Origin: G039029935 sp039029935
GTDB taxonomy: Bacteria > Chloroflexota > Anaerolineae > Caldilineales > Caldilineaceae
Length of the DNA stretch: 23,216 nucleotides
NCBI GenBank assembly: GCA_039029935.1
Contig: JBCCFC010000028.1
Location: 1-23,216 of the forward strand
Direction: 5' to 3'
In this document: positions 14,884-23,175 of the stretch, piece after piece
Position numbering within the stretch: the first letter of the stretch is position 1
How the letters are laid out: every line of letters starts with the position of its first letter
The notes under the pieces: model-generated
The model's input: only the letters and a program-made list of their open reading frames with translations
Databases searched by the model: none
Told to the model about the DNA's origin: nothing
Made by a program: the position numbers and the translations under genes

Positions 14884-17793
14884 TCATTCACCCATCAACC
14901 CTCGCACCCTTTCTAAATTTCGTCTTGCTGTCTGTGTATGTGGATGCCCGAACCCTAGTATATCCTCCAATATCGTCACTGCCTGTGCCAAATACGCAGC
15001 TGCCTGTGAATAGCCACCTAGATTTATCCAAATCAACCCGATATTATTGAGGCTGGCGGCGGTATCGGGATGCTTCTCTCCCACTACCGCTTGATAGATG
15101 AACAATGCCTGCTCGTAGGACGCTTTGGCGTCCTCGTATTCTCCCATTGAAGCTAACACTGAGCCAAGGTTGTTGAGACTGGTGGCGGTATCGGGATGTT
15201 TCTCTCCCAAAATCTCTCTCTTTCTGGTCAGTGACTGCTCATGATACGATTTTGCGCTTTTGTAATCCCCCATTGATGCTAATAATGTCCCAAGATTGTT
15301 GAGACTGGCGGCAGTGTGTGGATGATTCTCACCTAAATTCTCTTTATAAATGGTTAGTGCCTGCTCATAATACGATTTTGCGCCCTCATACTCTTCCATT
15401 GATGCTAACAACGTCCCAAGATTGTTGAGACTGGCGGCGGTATCTGGATGATTTTCACCCAACACTGATATCCGAATAGTCAGTGCCTGCTCGTGATACG
15501 GTTTTGCGTTTTGGTAATCCCCCATTGATTCTAACAATGTCCCAAGATTGTTGAGGCTAGCGGCGGTATTCGGATGATTCTCGCCCAATATCTCTCTTTG
15601 GATAGTCAGTGCCTGCTCATAATACGATTTTGCGCCCTTGTACTCCCCCATGTTACACATCAACAACCCAATATTGTTAAGGCTAGTGGCCATGAAAGGG
15701 TGCTGCTCGCCCAACATCTCTCTTTGGATGATCAATGCCTGCTCATAATATGTTTTTGCGCCTTCGTATTCTCCCATGTTATACAACAGCAAGCCAAGAT
15801 TATTAAGGCTTTGAGCGATGTCGGGATGATTCTCACCTAACACCTGTCTCCGGATGACTAATGCCTGCTTATAATACGATTTTGCGCCCTCATACTCCCC
15901 CATGTTATACATCAACAACCCAATATTGTTGAGGCTGATGGCGATGTCGGGATGATTCTCACTCAACATTGATATCCGAATGGTCAGTGCCTGCTCATGA
16001 TATGCTTTTGAATCCTCATACTCACCTACATTAGACAGTAACAAGCCAAGATTATTAAGGGTAGTGGCGGTATCTGGATGATTCTTGCCTAATACCTTTT
16101 GAAGGATAGCCAATGCCTGTTCATAGTATGCTTTTGCTTCCTCATAGACACCAATCATCTGCAAGTGATGACCCAGTTCATTACAGAGAGTGGCTGTTTG
16201 TATGGTTCGTCTATTAAACGCTTGGTCGGTCGCATACCGTAGATGGGGTTGCCACGCTAGCAGTGGACTAGGCATACCTGCTTCATTGATTTCATGGGCA
16301 GCATGGAGTATAACTATCTCAACAGCTTCCTGTGCGCCATCATCCCATCCCACTCCTTGGACATAATGCATCACCAATCGATGAATCAATAAAGTCCCAT
16401 CCGATGTCTCCTCCACCAAACCCAAGGCCAAGAGACGACATAACGCACGACCTTTTTGAGTGGCTGTATGAGTTTCATTCACCGTTGCCATCAGCAAATA
16501 ACGGGGTAATGGTTCGTTAGGAGCAAAGCAAGCCATGCGTGTCAACAGTGCCAGTGCCAAGGCATCGGTAGCGTCATCGGGGTCTAGCTTTTGCGTACTG
16601 AGGGCAAAGGTGCGCGCCACATGCAGGTCATGCTCGGTGGGCGAGATACTATCCTCTGTGTTTTGCAGCGATTCATGATTGAGTAGAGCATCGTTGTGTA
16701 ATTCGTGCAGGTACTCATGGGGTTGGATGTCATGGCGGTAGGTCTCCAAATAGCTACCCGCTAAATGCAGGGCCAGTTGTAGATCACCCAAGGTGGCGGC
16801 AATGGCATCCAAGGTGTCATCACCCTGTGCGGTCGCTTCGGCCAAATCGGGTCGAAATTTTAAGAGCAGTTCAATACTCTGCGCACGGGTCAAGGTTGTC
16901 AAGGCCAGCGTCTGTACACCCTGTGCGCTGCTCCACTGCTGACGACGGCTTGTCACCAACACACGACAACCACCCGTTGTGGGTTGCCAGCGCGCTAACA
17001 GTGCTGGGTCCTCACAATTGTCAAAGATAAGTAGACGAGGCATCTCCTGCTGCCAGAAACGCATCACCCGTTGTACTTGCGTGGCTAAATCGAGAGAATC
17101 GTAGTCGGGTCCAACGCCTGCCATCTGTTGCCCACAAACGGCGATCTCGGCCATCACCGAAGCAGGATCTGCCATGCTCACCCAATGGACGCCACCAGCA
17201 AAGTATTGCCCATAACGATGAGCAAAGGCAACAGCCAGTTGAGTTTTGCCAATGCCACCCATGCCTGTAGCAGTGATAGCTGGGTTGATGCGCACTGTGT
17301 CTCCGCCCTTGAGATGTTTGGCAAGCGTTTTCAATTCATCCTCGCGACCCACAAAGTGGCTGTTGGGTCGATGTGGCAGATGCGATTCTGTCGGCAATGC
17401 GGAAATGGACGGGATGGTGTCCAGCGGCAATGAGGCCAGTTTCGCCAATGCATCCGCTAACGTCACTTGTGGTGCATCCACAGGTCTATCATCAATCAAG
17501 TGAGCAAAGCTGCCTTCTTGATCGACAAACACACGATAATTGTCACAAGCTTGCTGTAGCGTTGGATGATTAGGGAATTCCACTAAGGCAACCTCAAATA
17601 GCAACGCCTCCATGCGACGTTGTTTGATAGCCTCGGATAAAATCGACTGCCATGTATTGATAGATTTGAGGTCGAAAGCGATGTATATCCTATTCAGACC
17701 CGCATCCAATGCCACCCGCTCTGCCGTTGCGTTGTCTGTGTAGAGCGTGGCAAGTGTATTGCGTAGATTGTGAAAAATTGTTTGGGCATCCAT
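14884..17793 (-). CDS. STAND NTPase: EAD1 - NB-ARC - ten TPRs
   Basis: 969 residues. Residues about 5-85 fit effector-associated domain 1 (LRNTLATLYTDNATAERVALDAGL, IAFD, WQSILSEA, ALVEFP), a death-like adaptor domain proposed to recruit effectors carrying the same domain. A linker leads to the NB-ARC core. It shows FVGREDEL (147-154), Walker A GMGGIGKT (177-184), Walker B RLLIFDN (253-259) and the sensor strand VLVTSRR (278-284). A winged-helix-like region follows to about 540. Ten 42-residue TPRs (about 542-969; pattern EYEGAKSYYEQAL, LGENHPDTAASLNNLG) form the likely ligand-sensing arm. The NB-ARC GLPL motif reads GDLQL: proline is replaced by Gln. No clear SD. It follows the enolase-superfamily gene after 62 bp on the same strand. 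By family it is a candidate immune or signalling switch; its effector is not in the window. Confidence 0.93.
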   Translation of the reverse strand: MDAQTIFHNLRNTLATLYTDNATAERVALDAGLNRIYIAFDLKSINTWQSILSEAIKQRRMEALLFEVALVEFPNHPTLQQACDNYRVFVDQEGSFAHLIDDRPVDAPQVTLADALAKLASLPLDTIPSISALPTESHLPHRPNSHFVGREDELKTLAKHLKGGDTVRINPAITATGMGGIGKTQLAVAFAHRYGQYFAGGVHWVSMADPASVMAEIAVCGQQMAGVGPDYDSLDLATQVQRVMRFWQQEMPRLLIFDNCEDPALLARWQPTTGGCRVLVTSRRQQWSSAQGVQTLALTTLTRAQSIELLLKFRPDLAEATAQGDDTLDAIAATLGDLQLALHLAGSYLETYRHDIQPHEYLHELHNDALLNHESLQNTEDSISPTEHDLHVARTFALSTQKLDPDDATDALALALLTRMACFAPNEPLPRYLLMATVNETHTATQKGRALCRLLALGLVEETSDGTLLIHRLVMHYVQGVGWDDGAQEAVEIVILHAAHEINEAGMPSPLLAWQPHLRYATDQAFNRRTIQTATLCNELGHHLQMIGVYEEAKAYYEQALAILQKVLGKNHPDTATTLNNLGLLLSNVGEYEDSKAYHEQALTIRISMLSENHPDIAISLNNIGLLMYNMGEYEGAKSYYKQALVIRRQVLGENHPDIAQSLNNLGLLLYNMGEYEGAKTYYEQALIIQREMLGEQHPFMATSLNNIGLLMCNMGEYKGAKSYYEQALTIQREILGENHPNTAASLNNLGTLLESMGDYQNAKPYHEQALTIRISVLGENHPDTAASLNNLGTLLASMEEYEGAKSYYEQALTIYKENLGENHPHTAASLNNLGTLLASMGDYKSAKSYHEQSLTRKREILGEKHPDTATSLNNLGSVLASMGEYEDAKASYEQALFIYQAVVGEKHPDTAASLNNIGLIWINLGGYSQAAAYLAQAVTILEDILGFGHPHTQTARRNLERVRGLMGE
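15037..16170 (-). repeat. 126-bp tandem TPR-coding repeats (nine regular units plus a diverged last one)
   Basis: Nine consecutive 126-bp units encode 42-residue TPRs without gaps; a tenth diverged unit continues to the stop. Middle units (about 15160-15600) are the most alike. Units keep strict length, which favours in-frame gain or loss by recombination. Confidence 0.93.
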
Positions 17794-17855
17794 AGGGATA
17801 TTTTAAGAGCAAAAGTACGGTTTGTAAAGACCCCAAGGATGCCAACTGGTTGATG

Positions 17856-19070
17856 CTAAAATGCCTCTCGCCGTTCAACCTTATCCTCATCCAACACCAA
17901 CCCCAATCCAGGCAAATCTGGCGTATAGACGATGCCTTCTTTGGGCTGGATGAACGGTTTGTGGAAATATTGTTTACCAGGCTGATGACGAACGAGAAAT
18001 TCAACATAGGGGACGGTAGCGGGTGACTGCGCAGTGGCAACATGAAGTGCGGCGAGTAGTGAGTGACCGTGGGCGATGACAGGCACATCAAACGATGACC
18101 CCAGCGCACAGACCTTGACCAACTCGGTGATGCCGCCTGTCCAGTCAGGGTCGTTTTGCAGAAAGTCAACTGCATTGTTGACCAGCAACTCTTTGGTCTG
18201 CCAGCGTGTGTAGATATGTTCGCCAGTAGCGATAGGGACGTTGGCGGCTTGACGAATTTTGTGGAAACTGGAGATACGCTCTGGTGGAATCGGCTCTTCC
18301 ATCCAGAAGGGGCGAATTGGCTCCAACGCACGTACCATCTCGATGGCATAGGTGACATCCCAGCCCATAAACGCATCAAACATTAGCCGATAGTCGGAGC
18401 CAACCGCATCACGCACAGCCTTTGCCATTGCTAAATTTTTGGCTTTGCCCGCCTCACCATCACCAGGACCATAGCGGAAAAACCACTTCTGAGCGGTGAA
18501 ACCCTGTGCTTTGTATTGGCGTGCAACGGTGGCGGCACGGGTTGGCTCGACCGAATAGCCCAGCAAGCTGATATAGGCTGGCACGGCAGGACAAGCATCT
18601 TTGCCTCCGGCATCATGTAGCTGCGTCGGCCCCCCCAACAGCCGATAGATGGGCTGATTCCACGCCTTGCCCTTGAGGTCCCACAGTGCGCAATCGACAG
18701 GGCTGACTGCCGTCATATACATGCCAGAGCGACCATGCCGATTCATGCGAATCATCTGATCATACAGTTGCTCGGTTGCCAACGGGTCACGCCCAATCAA
18801 GTAGGGGCGTAGCATTGTTTTGATCAGATATGCTTGCTCATGCTGGATAGGGCCAAAGATACCGCTGACGCCCTCGTCGGTTTCAATTTCCACATAAATT
18901 GCACTAATGGGCTGCGGGTCATCCAACCCCACATTGGGCAAGTTCATCCCCGCACTTTGATTAAATTCGGGATATATATCGGGCTGTTGTGCTTGGCGAT
19001 CCCCCGGTGGGAATCCGCTTCCTTGCCATGTTCCATGAACACGAAAAAGTGATATGTCTGTGATTTTCAT
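17856..19070 (-). CDS. Mandelate racemase/enolase superfamily dehydratase (rhamnonate-dehydratase-like)
   Basis: 404 residues, family length. The N-terminal capping domain is followed by a TIM barrel. Expected metal ligands are Asp232 (LMFDAFMGWD), Glu258 or Glu259 (WMEEP) and Glu284 (ATGEH). The strand TAQKWFFRYGPG carries Lys195, with Phe where many mandelate racemases have the second Lys of KxK. His334 (IAHGHS) is near the usual catalytic His. The KWFFRYGPG pattern resembles L-rhamnonate dehydratases and relatives, so the likely reaction is dehydration of a sugar acid to a 2-keto-3-deoxy acid. The exact substrate is uncertain. SD AAAGGAG precedes the ATG and only 18 bp separate it from the dioxygenase gene, so it is the last enzyme of the operon. 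Confidence 0.9.
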   Translation of the reverse strand: MKITDISLFRVHGTWQGSGFPPGDRQAQQPDIYPEFNQSAGMNLPNVGLDDPQPISAIYVEIETDEGVSGIFGPIQHEQAYLIKTMLRPYLIGRDPLATEQLYDQMIRMNRHGRSGMYMTAVSPVDCALWDLKGKAWNQPIYRLLGGPTQLHDAGGKDACPAVPAYISLLGYSVEPTRAATVARQYKAQGFTAQKWFFRYGPGDGEAGKAKNLAMAKAVRDAVGSDYRLMFDAFMGWDVTYAIEMVRALEPIRPFWMEEPIPPERISSFHKIRQAANVPIATGEHIYTRWQTKELLVNNAVDFLQNDPDWTGGITELVKVCALGSSFDVPVIAHGHSLLAALHVATAQSPATVPYVEFLVRHQPGKQYFHKPFIQPKEGIVYTPDLPGLGLVLDEDKVERREAF

Positions 19071-19088
19071 CTGATTTTCTCCTTTACA

Positions 19089-19856
19089 CTACACATCCAA
19101 AATAAAACGCGCTTCCTCGCTCAAGCCAGCGACAGTCTCTGCTGAAAGCCATGCCCTCTGATTTACCTGCTGCTTGTGGTGGCGTCGGCAGAAGTAAGAA
19201 TGCAAGGCACGACGGTAATTATTGGTGCGGTTGAGTGTGCCACCGTGCCATGTATGCGAGTTAAAGATGACGACTGTACCAGCAGGTGCAGTCAACAGCA
19301 CTTGGTTGGGGTGAACGGCGGTTGGGTCGGTCATGGCATCACTGGGGCGTTGTCCACTGCGATGTGAGCCAGGCACGACACGGGTCGCCCCATTATCCTC
19401 GGTAAAATCATCGAGTAGCCAGATGGAATTACAGACTTGAAAGGCACTCAGATCATCAGCGGGAATGGCTTCGCCCCAGTCGGTGTGAAATGCCTGATGT
19501 CCACCGCCAGGTCTAGCAGCGCGGGCATTGAGCGAGGAGAGTTTAAAATCCCCTTGGAGTACATGGTTCATTGCAGCTAGTATACGTGGATGGGTGTAAC
19601 AAATCTCAAATATCTCGCCTTTATTGCTCAGATTACTCAGGCGAGTCGACCCCGCTTCTTGATGAAACTCAGTCCCTGCTTGATCGCCTTCTGCATCCGT
19701 TAGCTCTTGCAGCCGAGTCCGAAGCACATCAATTTCCTCGCCTGAAAGAATATCGGGGAGCGGTAAATACCCCTGCTTATCCAAAAACGCTTTTTCATCT
19801 GCCGATAGCGTCTCATCGGTCACACCCAAATTTTGTAATAGTTTTTGTACATCCAT
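19089..19856 (-). CDS. Phytanoyl-CoA dioxygenase (PhyH) family Fe(II)/2-oxoglutarate oxygenase
   Basis: 255 residues from ATG 19856. I prefer this to the GTG at 19865 because SD AGGGTG (19863-19868) is spaced 6 nt from the ATG and overlaps the GTG. The iron-binding facial triad is visible as His124 and Asp126 (AFHTDWGE) and a distal His at about 204 (TWHGGTLNR); Arg216 (NNYRRALH) would hold 2-oxoglutarate. NGATRVVPGSH is the usual PhyH block. It would hydroxylate or demethylate a small molecule with O2. In this operon it may open up the substrate brought in by the MFS permease, but that is inference. Confidence 0.9.
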   Translation of the reverse strand: MDVQKLLQNLGVTDETLSADEKAFLDKQGYLPLPDILSGEEIDVLRTRLQELTDAEGDQAGTEFHQEAGSTRLSNLSNKGEIFEICYTHPRILAAMNHVLQGDFKLSSLNARAARPGGGHQAFHTDWGEAIPADDLSAFQVCNSIWLLDDFTEDNGATRVVPGSHRSGQRPSDAMTDPTAVHPNQVLLTAPAGTVVIFNSHTWHGGTLNRTNNYRRALHSYFCRRHHKQQVNQRAWLSAETVAGLSEEARFILDV

Positions 19857-19862
19857 CGTTCT

Positions 19863-19868
19863 CACCCT
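19863..19868 (-). promoter_or_regulatory. Ribosome binding site that decides the PhyH start
   Basis: AGGGTG on the minus strand is 6 nt from ATG 19856 and covers the alternative GTG, arguing for the shorter protein. Confidence 0.6.
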
Positions 19869-19941
19869 GTAAAGTTTTAACCACAGAAGTGCAGAGAGGG
19901 AGAGTAAGAAGCGAAGAGCGAAGAGTTAATGAGTTAGCCTT

Positions 19942-19980
19942 ATCTCCCCATCTCCCCATCTCCCCATCTCCCTATCTCCT
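19942..19980. repeat. 8-bp tandem repeat (ATCTCCCC), about 4.9 copies, intergenic
   Basis: Three exact units, one with a C-to-T change and a partial one lie between the ABM and PhyH genes. This is like the short tandem repeats seen between genes in cyanobacteria and Chloroflexota. A purine-rich stretch (19888-19925) follows to its left. The 8-bp unit is not a multiple of three, but it lies outside coding sequence. Confidence 0.9.
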
Positions 19981-20002
19981 CTACGTTCTCTACAATAAAT
20001 GC

Positions 20003-20305
20003 CTACACCAACTTCGTGCTTGCACTAATTTCAAATTTGTGAATATCAGGTTTGCCTGCCAAGATACCCGGTAACACCTTGTTGAACTCAGCCATGTGTG
20101 GTGTTTGCATGTGGGCAGCCAATGCTTCGTCGCTCTCCCACTGTTCGTAGACCAACATACGCCCTGGGATACTGATATCTTCGTAGAATTGATAGGTGAT
20201 ACAACCCTTTTCCTGCACGGTTGCAGCGACCATTGTCTGTGCGGCAGCAATGGCCTCTGTGCGTTTTTCGACTTGAATCTCGACTGTTCCTGCGACAATA
20301 ATCAT
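20003..20305 (-). CDS. Antibiotic biosynthesis monooxygenase (ABM) domain protein
   Basis: 100 residues, the normal size for a single dimeric alpha-beta ABM barrel. It starts MIIVAGTVEIQ, and the pattern GCITYQFYED, RMLVYEQWESDEALAAHMQT and MAEFNKVLP is typical of YgiN/ABM quinol monooxygenases. The frame could extend 10 residues upstream, but a good SD (AAGGAG, 20313-20318) sits 7 nt before ATG 20305. Members oxidise quinols or aromatic compounds without cofactors, or act in stress response. It lies 42 bp behind the MFS gene and before the PhyH gene. Role in this operon unknown. Confidence 0.9.
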   Translation of the reverse strand: MIIVAGTVEIQVEKRTEAIAAAQTMVAATVQEKGCITYQFYEDISIPGRMLVYEQWESDEALAAHMQTPHMAEFNKVLPGILAGKPDIHKFEISASTKLV

Positions 20306-20312
20306 GATTTTT

Positions 20313-20318
20313 CTCCTT
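20313..20318 (-). promoter_or_regulatory. Ribosome binding site that decides the ABM start
   Basis: AAGGAG on the minus strand, 7 nt before ATG 20305, excludes the longer start at 20335. Confidence 0.8.
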
Positions 20319-20347
20319 ATCAATGAATGAAACAAATTTTGTGATTG

Positions 20348-21871
20348 TTAATCTTTCAACCACCAACTGATAACCAAATTTAACAACGCAACCCCCGCAT
20401 ATCCCCAAAAGACTACTTGATAGGCAACAACGGGTTCTGCTCCCTGAGTCGTAGCTTGGCTCAATCCCTGCTGCAAAAAGACGCCTGCGACTGCTGTCCC
20501 CAAAACAATGCCCGAAAAGCGGATAAGACTATACAATCCCGCCGCGCTACCCGATTCCTCATCACTGACACCCTGCATGGCAGAGCGGTGGAGTGGCCCC
20601 AATGAAAGACCGATGAAAAGACCATGCCCCATAACGGCGACAAAGGTGAGCCATAGCGGTGCAGATGCAGGTAACATTGCTTGAAAGGCCAACATACCCA
20701 CCATCCCCACCATACTCAACAGCACTGGACGACGACTACCCCAGCGGTCTGCCAGTTGTCCACCCGCACGCGAAACCAGAAAAAGCATCGCTGTTTGGAG
20801 CGCAATGGCGATACCGATGGTGCTGGCTTTGAGTCCATGAATTTCGTTGAGATAGAGCGGGATGACAAAGGCCGCACTGGTCATCAGCGACATGCGCAAT
20901 CCTGCACTGATGCAGGTGAGCGTAAAGTTACGGTTGCGGAATAGATTGAGGTTGATATAGGGTTGCGTCTCTGCAATATATTCCTCTGCAACCCATTGTG
21001 TTTCTCGACGCCGCTCCCAGACAATCAGCCCTGCAAAGAGCAGGAAACAAAGACCGAGCAAACGCCAATCTTGCAGGGCCGGAACACCTGTGATGGCACG
21101 GCTGGAGGTATAGAGCAGGAGGACAATCGTTGCACTGCTCAGCAGAACTACACCTATCCAGTCAAATTGACGCAAGAACAGCCCCGTATCATTATCCGCG
21201 ATAGCTACATCGGTGGCAGTTAGGGATGTCTCTGAATCTGTTGTCGCTGTGCGACCTGGCACATTTTTATAGACCAGCCATAGGGCGATAATGCCACAGA
21301 CCAGCATTAGTGGATACATGCCGCGCCAACCAAATGCATCGACCAACAAGCCGCCTAAAAATGGCACAGTAAATCCGGTCAACGGGACAGCCGAGTTCCA
21401 TGTCCCCATCAACTGTCCTCGATCTTCGGGCGCAAATCGTTGCGAGATGATGGCTATCGACAGCGGCGTAAATCCAGCCGTACCCATGCCTTGGACAATT
21501 CGGCCAATCATCAGCCATGCTAAGTTTATGGACACAATGATGATTGCTGTACCCACAATAAACAACATGACACCCAGAAGCAACAACCGCCGTTTGCCCA
21601 ACTTGTCTCCCAAACGGCCATAAAGCGGCATAAAGATGATCAATGAGAGTGTATTCGCCATTGTCACCCATGACACGATATCGGCATCAAGACTGAAATC
21701 ATGTCGAATACTGGGCAATACAACACTAAAAGTATGATGATTCAACCCACTGATAAACGCAGTCGCCATCAATCCAATCATAATCAACGTCTGCGTTGAC
21801 AACATATCCCCGCGCAACCAACGTTGTGTCTGCGCCCATCGTGTACGTGATTTTTGTGCAATGTTACTCAT
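20348..21871 (-). CDS. MFS transporter, DHA2-type (14 transmembrane helices)
   Basis: 507 residues with a basic N-terminus followed by about 14 hydrophobic segments. Family motif A is seen as YGRLGDKLGKRRLL after helix 2, and a second copy-like GGQLADRWGSRRPVLL stands in the second half. The region GRIVQGMGTAGFTPLSIAII after helix 4 and the PFLGGLLVDAFGWR block match the EmrB/QacA family. Such proteins use the proton gradient, mostly for drug or metabolite efflux, though some neighbours in catabolic operons import. Its position between an oxidoreductase and oxygenases suggests transport of the pathway substrate or product. No clear SD is seen before ATG 21871; an internal Met at about 23 is a possible start. 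Confidence 0.92.
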   Translation of the reverse strand: MSNIAQKSRTRWAQTQRWLRGDMLSTQTLIMIGLMATAFISGLNHHTFSVVLPSIRHDFSLDADIVSWVTMANTLSLIIFMPLYGRLGDKLGKRRLLLLGVMLFIVGTAIIIVSINLAWLMIGRIVQGMGTAGFTPLSIAIISQRFAPEDRGQLMGTWNSAVPLTGFTVPFLGGLLVDAFGWRGMYPLMLVCGIIALWLVYKNVPGRTATTDSETSLTATDVAIADNDTGLFLRQFDWIGVVLLSSATIVLLLYTSSRAITGVPALQDWRLLGLCFLLFAGLIVWERRRETQWVAEEYIAETQPYINLNLFRNRNFTLTCISAGLRMSLMTSAAFVIPLYLNEIHGLKASTIGIAIALQTAMLFLVSRAGGQLADRWGSRRPVLLSMVGMVGMLAFQAMLPASAPLWLTFVAVMGHGLFIGLSLGPLHRSAMQGVSDEESGSAAGLYSLIRFSGIVLGTAVAGVFLQQGLSQATTQGAEPVVAYQVVFWGYAGVALLNLVISWWLKD

Positions 21872-21935
21872 AATTGCTATTGTACCGTAGAGTTTTATGG
21901 GTGGGTAATCGGTTTAGTCATATTGAGTGAGCTTG

Positions 21936-23162
21936 TTATTCTGCAAAATATTTTGCAATCTCTGCATCCAACACGGGAACATCAACCGGAACACCCCCAT
22001 TACGCAGAGATTCTGTTGCTGTACACCCCGTTGCCACACTATACCGCGCCGCAATAGGTGATGTTTTGATTGAATCATAGCCCGTCCGTCCCTGCTCATT
22101 AGCATCTCCACGCGCAAAGCGCACAAATTCTGCAACAATTTTTGCATCTGCCCCACCATGATCCGCAGACATTGCGCCAACAGCAAATGTTTCGTCTGCC
22201 TCTGGGTTGTAGTCACGGACGCGTTTGTTCCACAATTTCACCACCGCGTTGGGCTGTGTATCGCCAAAATTCTCAATCCGTCCCTCCGTCCCGATAATCG
22301 TGTAATTACGCCAATAGTCAGGCGTGAAATGACACTGCTGATAGCTGGCAAAGACACCACTGTGCATTTCCATGTTAACCATGCTGACATCTTCAACATC
22401 GACAACGGGATATAACTGGGTCTGTGTCAGCGGAGGCCAATTGGCAATATCCGCTTTTGGATGCGGTGGTTCTTCTGGACTGGAATCAGACCCTAAATTT
22501 GGACTGAATCGGTCTTGAATCAGACCATAGACAGTCAACCCACCCATAGCATTCACACGTTTTGTGTAGCTCCCACAGAGCCAATGGAGAACATCTATGT
22601 CGTGTGCGGCCTTTTGCAGCAATAAACTGGTGGTATTTCGACGGTCTGCGTGCCAATCTTTGAAATAAAAATCGCCGCCATGCCCCACAAAATGACGACA
22701 CCATGCCGTCTTTACATCACCAATTGCACCTTCGTCAACTAAGGCTTTCATCTTTAAGACAAATGTCATATGCCGCATATTATGCCCCAGATAGAGACGC
22801 CCCGGATTCTGATAGGCAGCTTGCAACACTCGATCACAACCCTCTGTCGTAATCGTCATCGGTTTTTCCAAATACACAGATTTTTTTGCGTTTAAAGCCG
22901 CTAACGCGTGGTCCTCATGGTAGTGATCCGGTGTACAGACAAAGATTGCGTCAATATCTTGTGCCAACAAGTCCGAATAGTCATCGGTCGTGAACAGGTC
23001 CCTGCCATACAATTCCTTGCTTTTTTCGAGATTTTCCGAACTTACATCACAACAAGCAACAATACGCGAACCATTATTGGGCTTGTGTGCATGGCGAGCC
23101 AGCATTCCACGCCCGCCACACCCAATAACCCCAATCCGCAATTCATCTAGTACATTTGACAT
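21936..23162 (-). CDS. Gfo/Idh/MocA family oxidoreductase, long form
   Basis: 408 residues from ATG 23162, chosen because SD AAGGGGG (23169-23175) is 6 nt upstream; the frame stays open to 23210. GCGGRGM (14-20) is the dinucleotide-binding loop, EKP is at 99-101, and AAHDIDVLHWL carries His187 and Asp188 of the active site. A longer C-terminal part with HGGADAKIVAEFVRFARG is typical of bacterial sugar-oxidising members with an extended domain. It probably oxidises a sugar or polyol hydroxyl with NAD(P). It is the first gene seen of the MFS-ABM-PhyH-dehydratase operon (64-bp gap to the MFS gene). Sequence identity to the other Gfo/Idh protein in the window is low by eye, so they are not a recent duplication. 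Confidence 0.92.
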   Translation of the reverse strand: MSNVLDELRIGVIGCGGRGMLARHAHKPNNGSRIVACCDVSSENLEKSKELYGRDLFTTDDYSDLLAQDIDAIFVCTPDHYHEDHALAALNAKKSVYLEKPMTITTEGCDRVLQAAYQNPGRLYLGHNMRHMTFVLKMKALVDEGAIGDVKTAWCRHFVGHGGDFYFKDWHADRRNTTSLLLQKAAHDIDVLHWLCGSYTKRVNAMGGLTVYGLIQDRFSPNLGSDSSPEEPPHPKADIANWPPLTQTQLYPVVDVEDVSMVNMEMHSGVFASYQQCHFTPDYWRNYTIIGTEGRIENFGDTQPNAVVKLWNKRVRDYNPEADETFAVGAMSADHGGADAKIVAEFVRFARGDANEQGRTGYDSIKTSPIAARYSVATGCTATESLRNGGVPVDVPVLDAEIAKYFAE

Positions 23163-23168
23163 GTCAAG

Positions 23169-23175
23169 CCCCCTT
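23169..23175 (-). promoter_or_regulatory. Ribosome binding site that decides the long Gfo/Idh start
   Basis: AAGGGGG on the minus strand, 6 nt before ATG 23162, favours this start over the one at 23210. Confidence 0.7.

Noticed and set aside
14757..15050. Plus-strand frame after the HicB gene considered as a HicA toxin
   Set aside because: It lacks HicA motifs (GSH-type His region) and mostly overlaps the STAND gene end in antisense.
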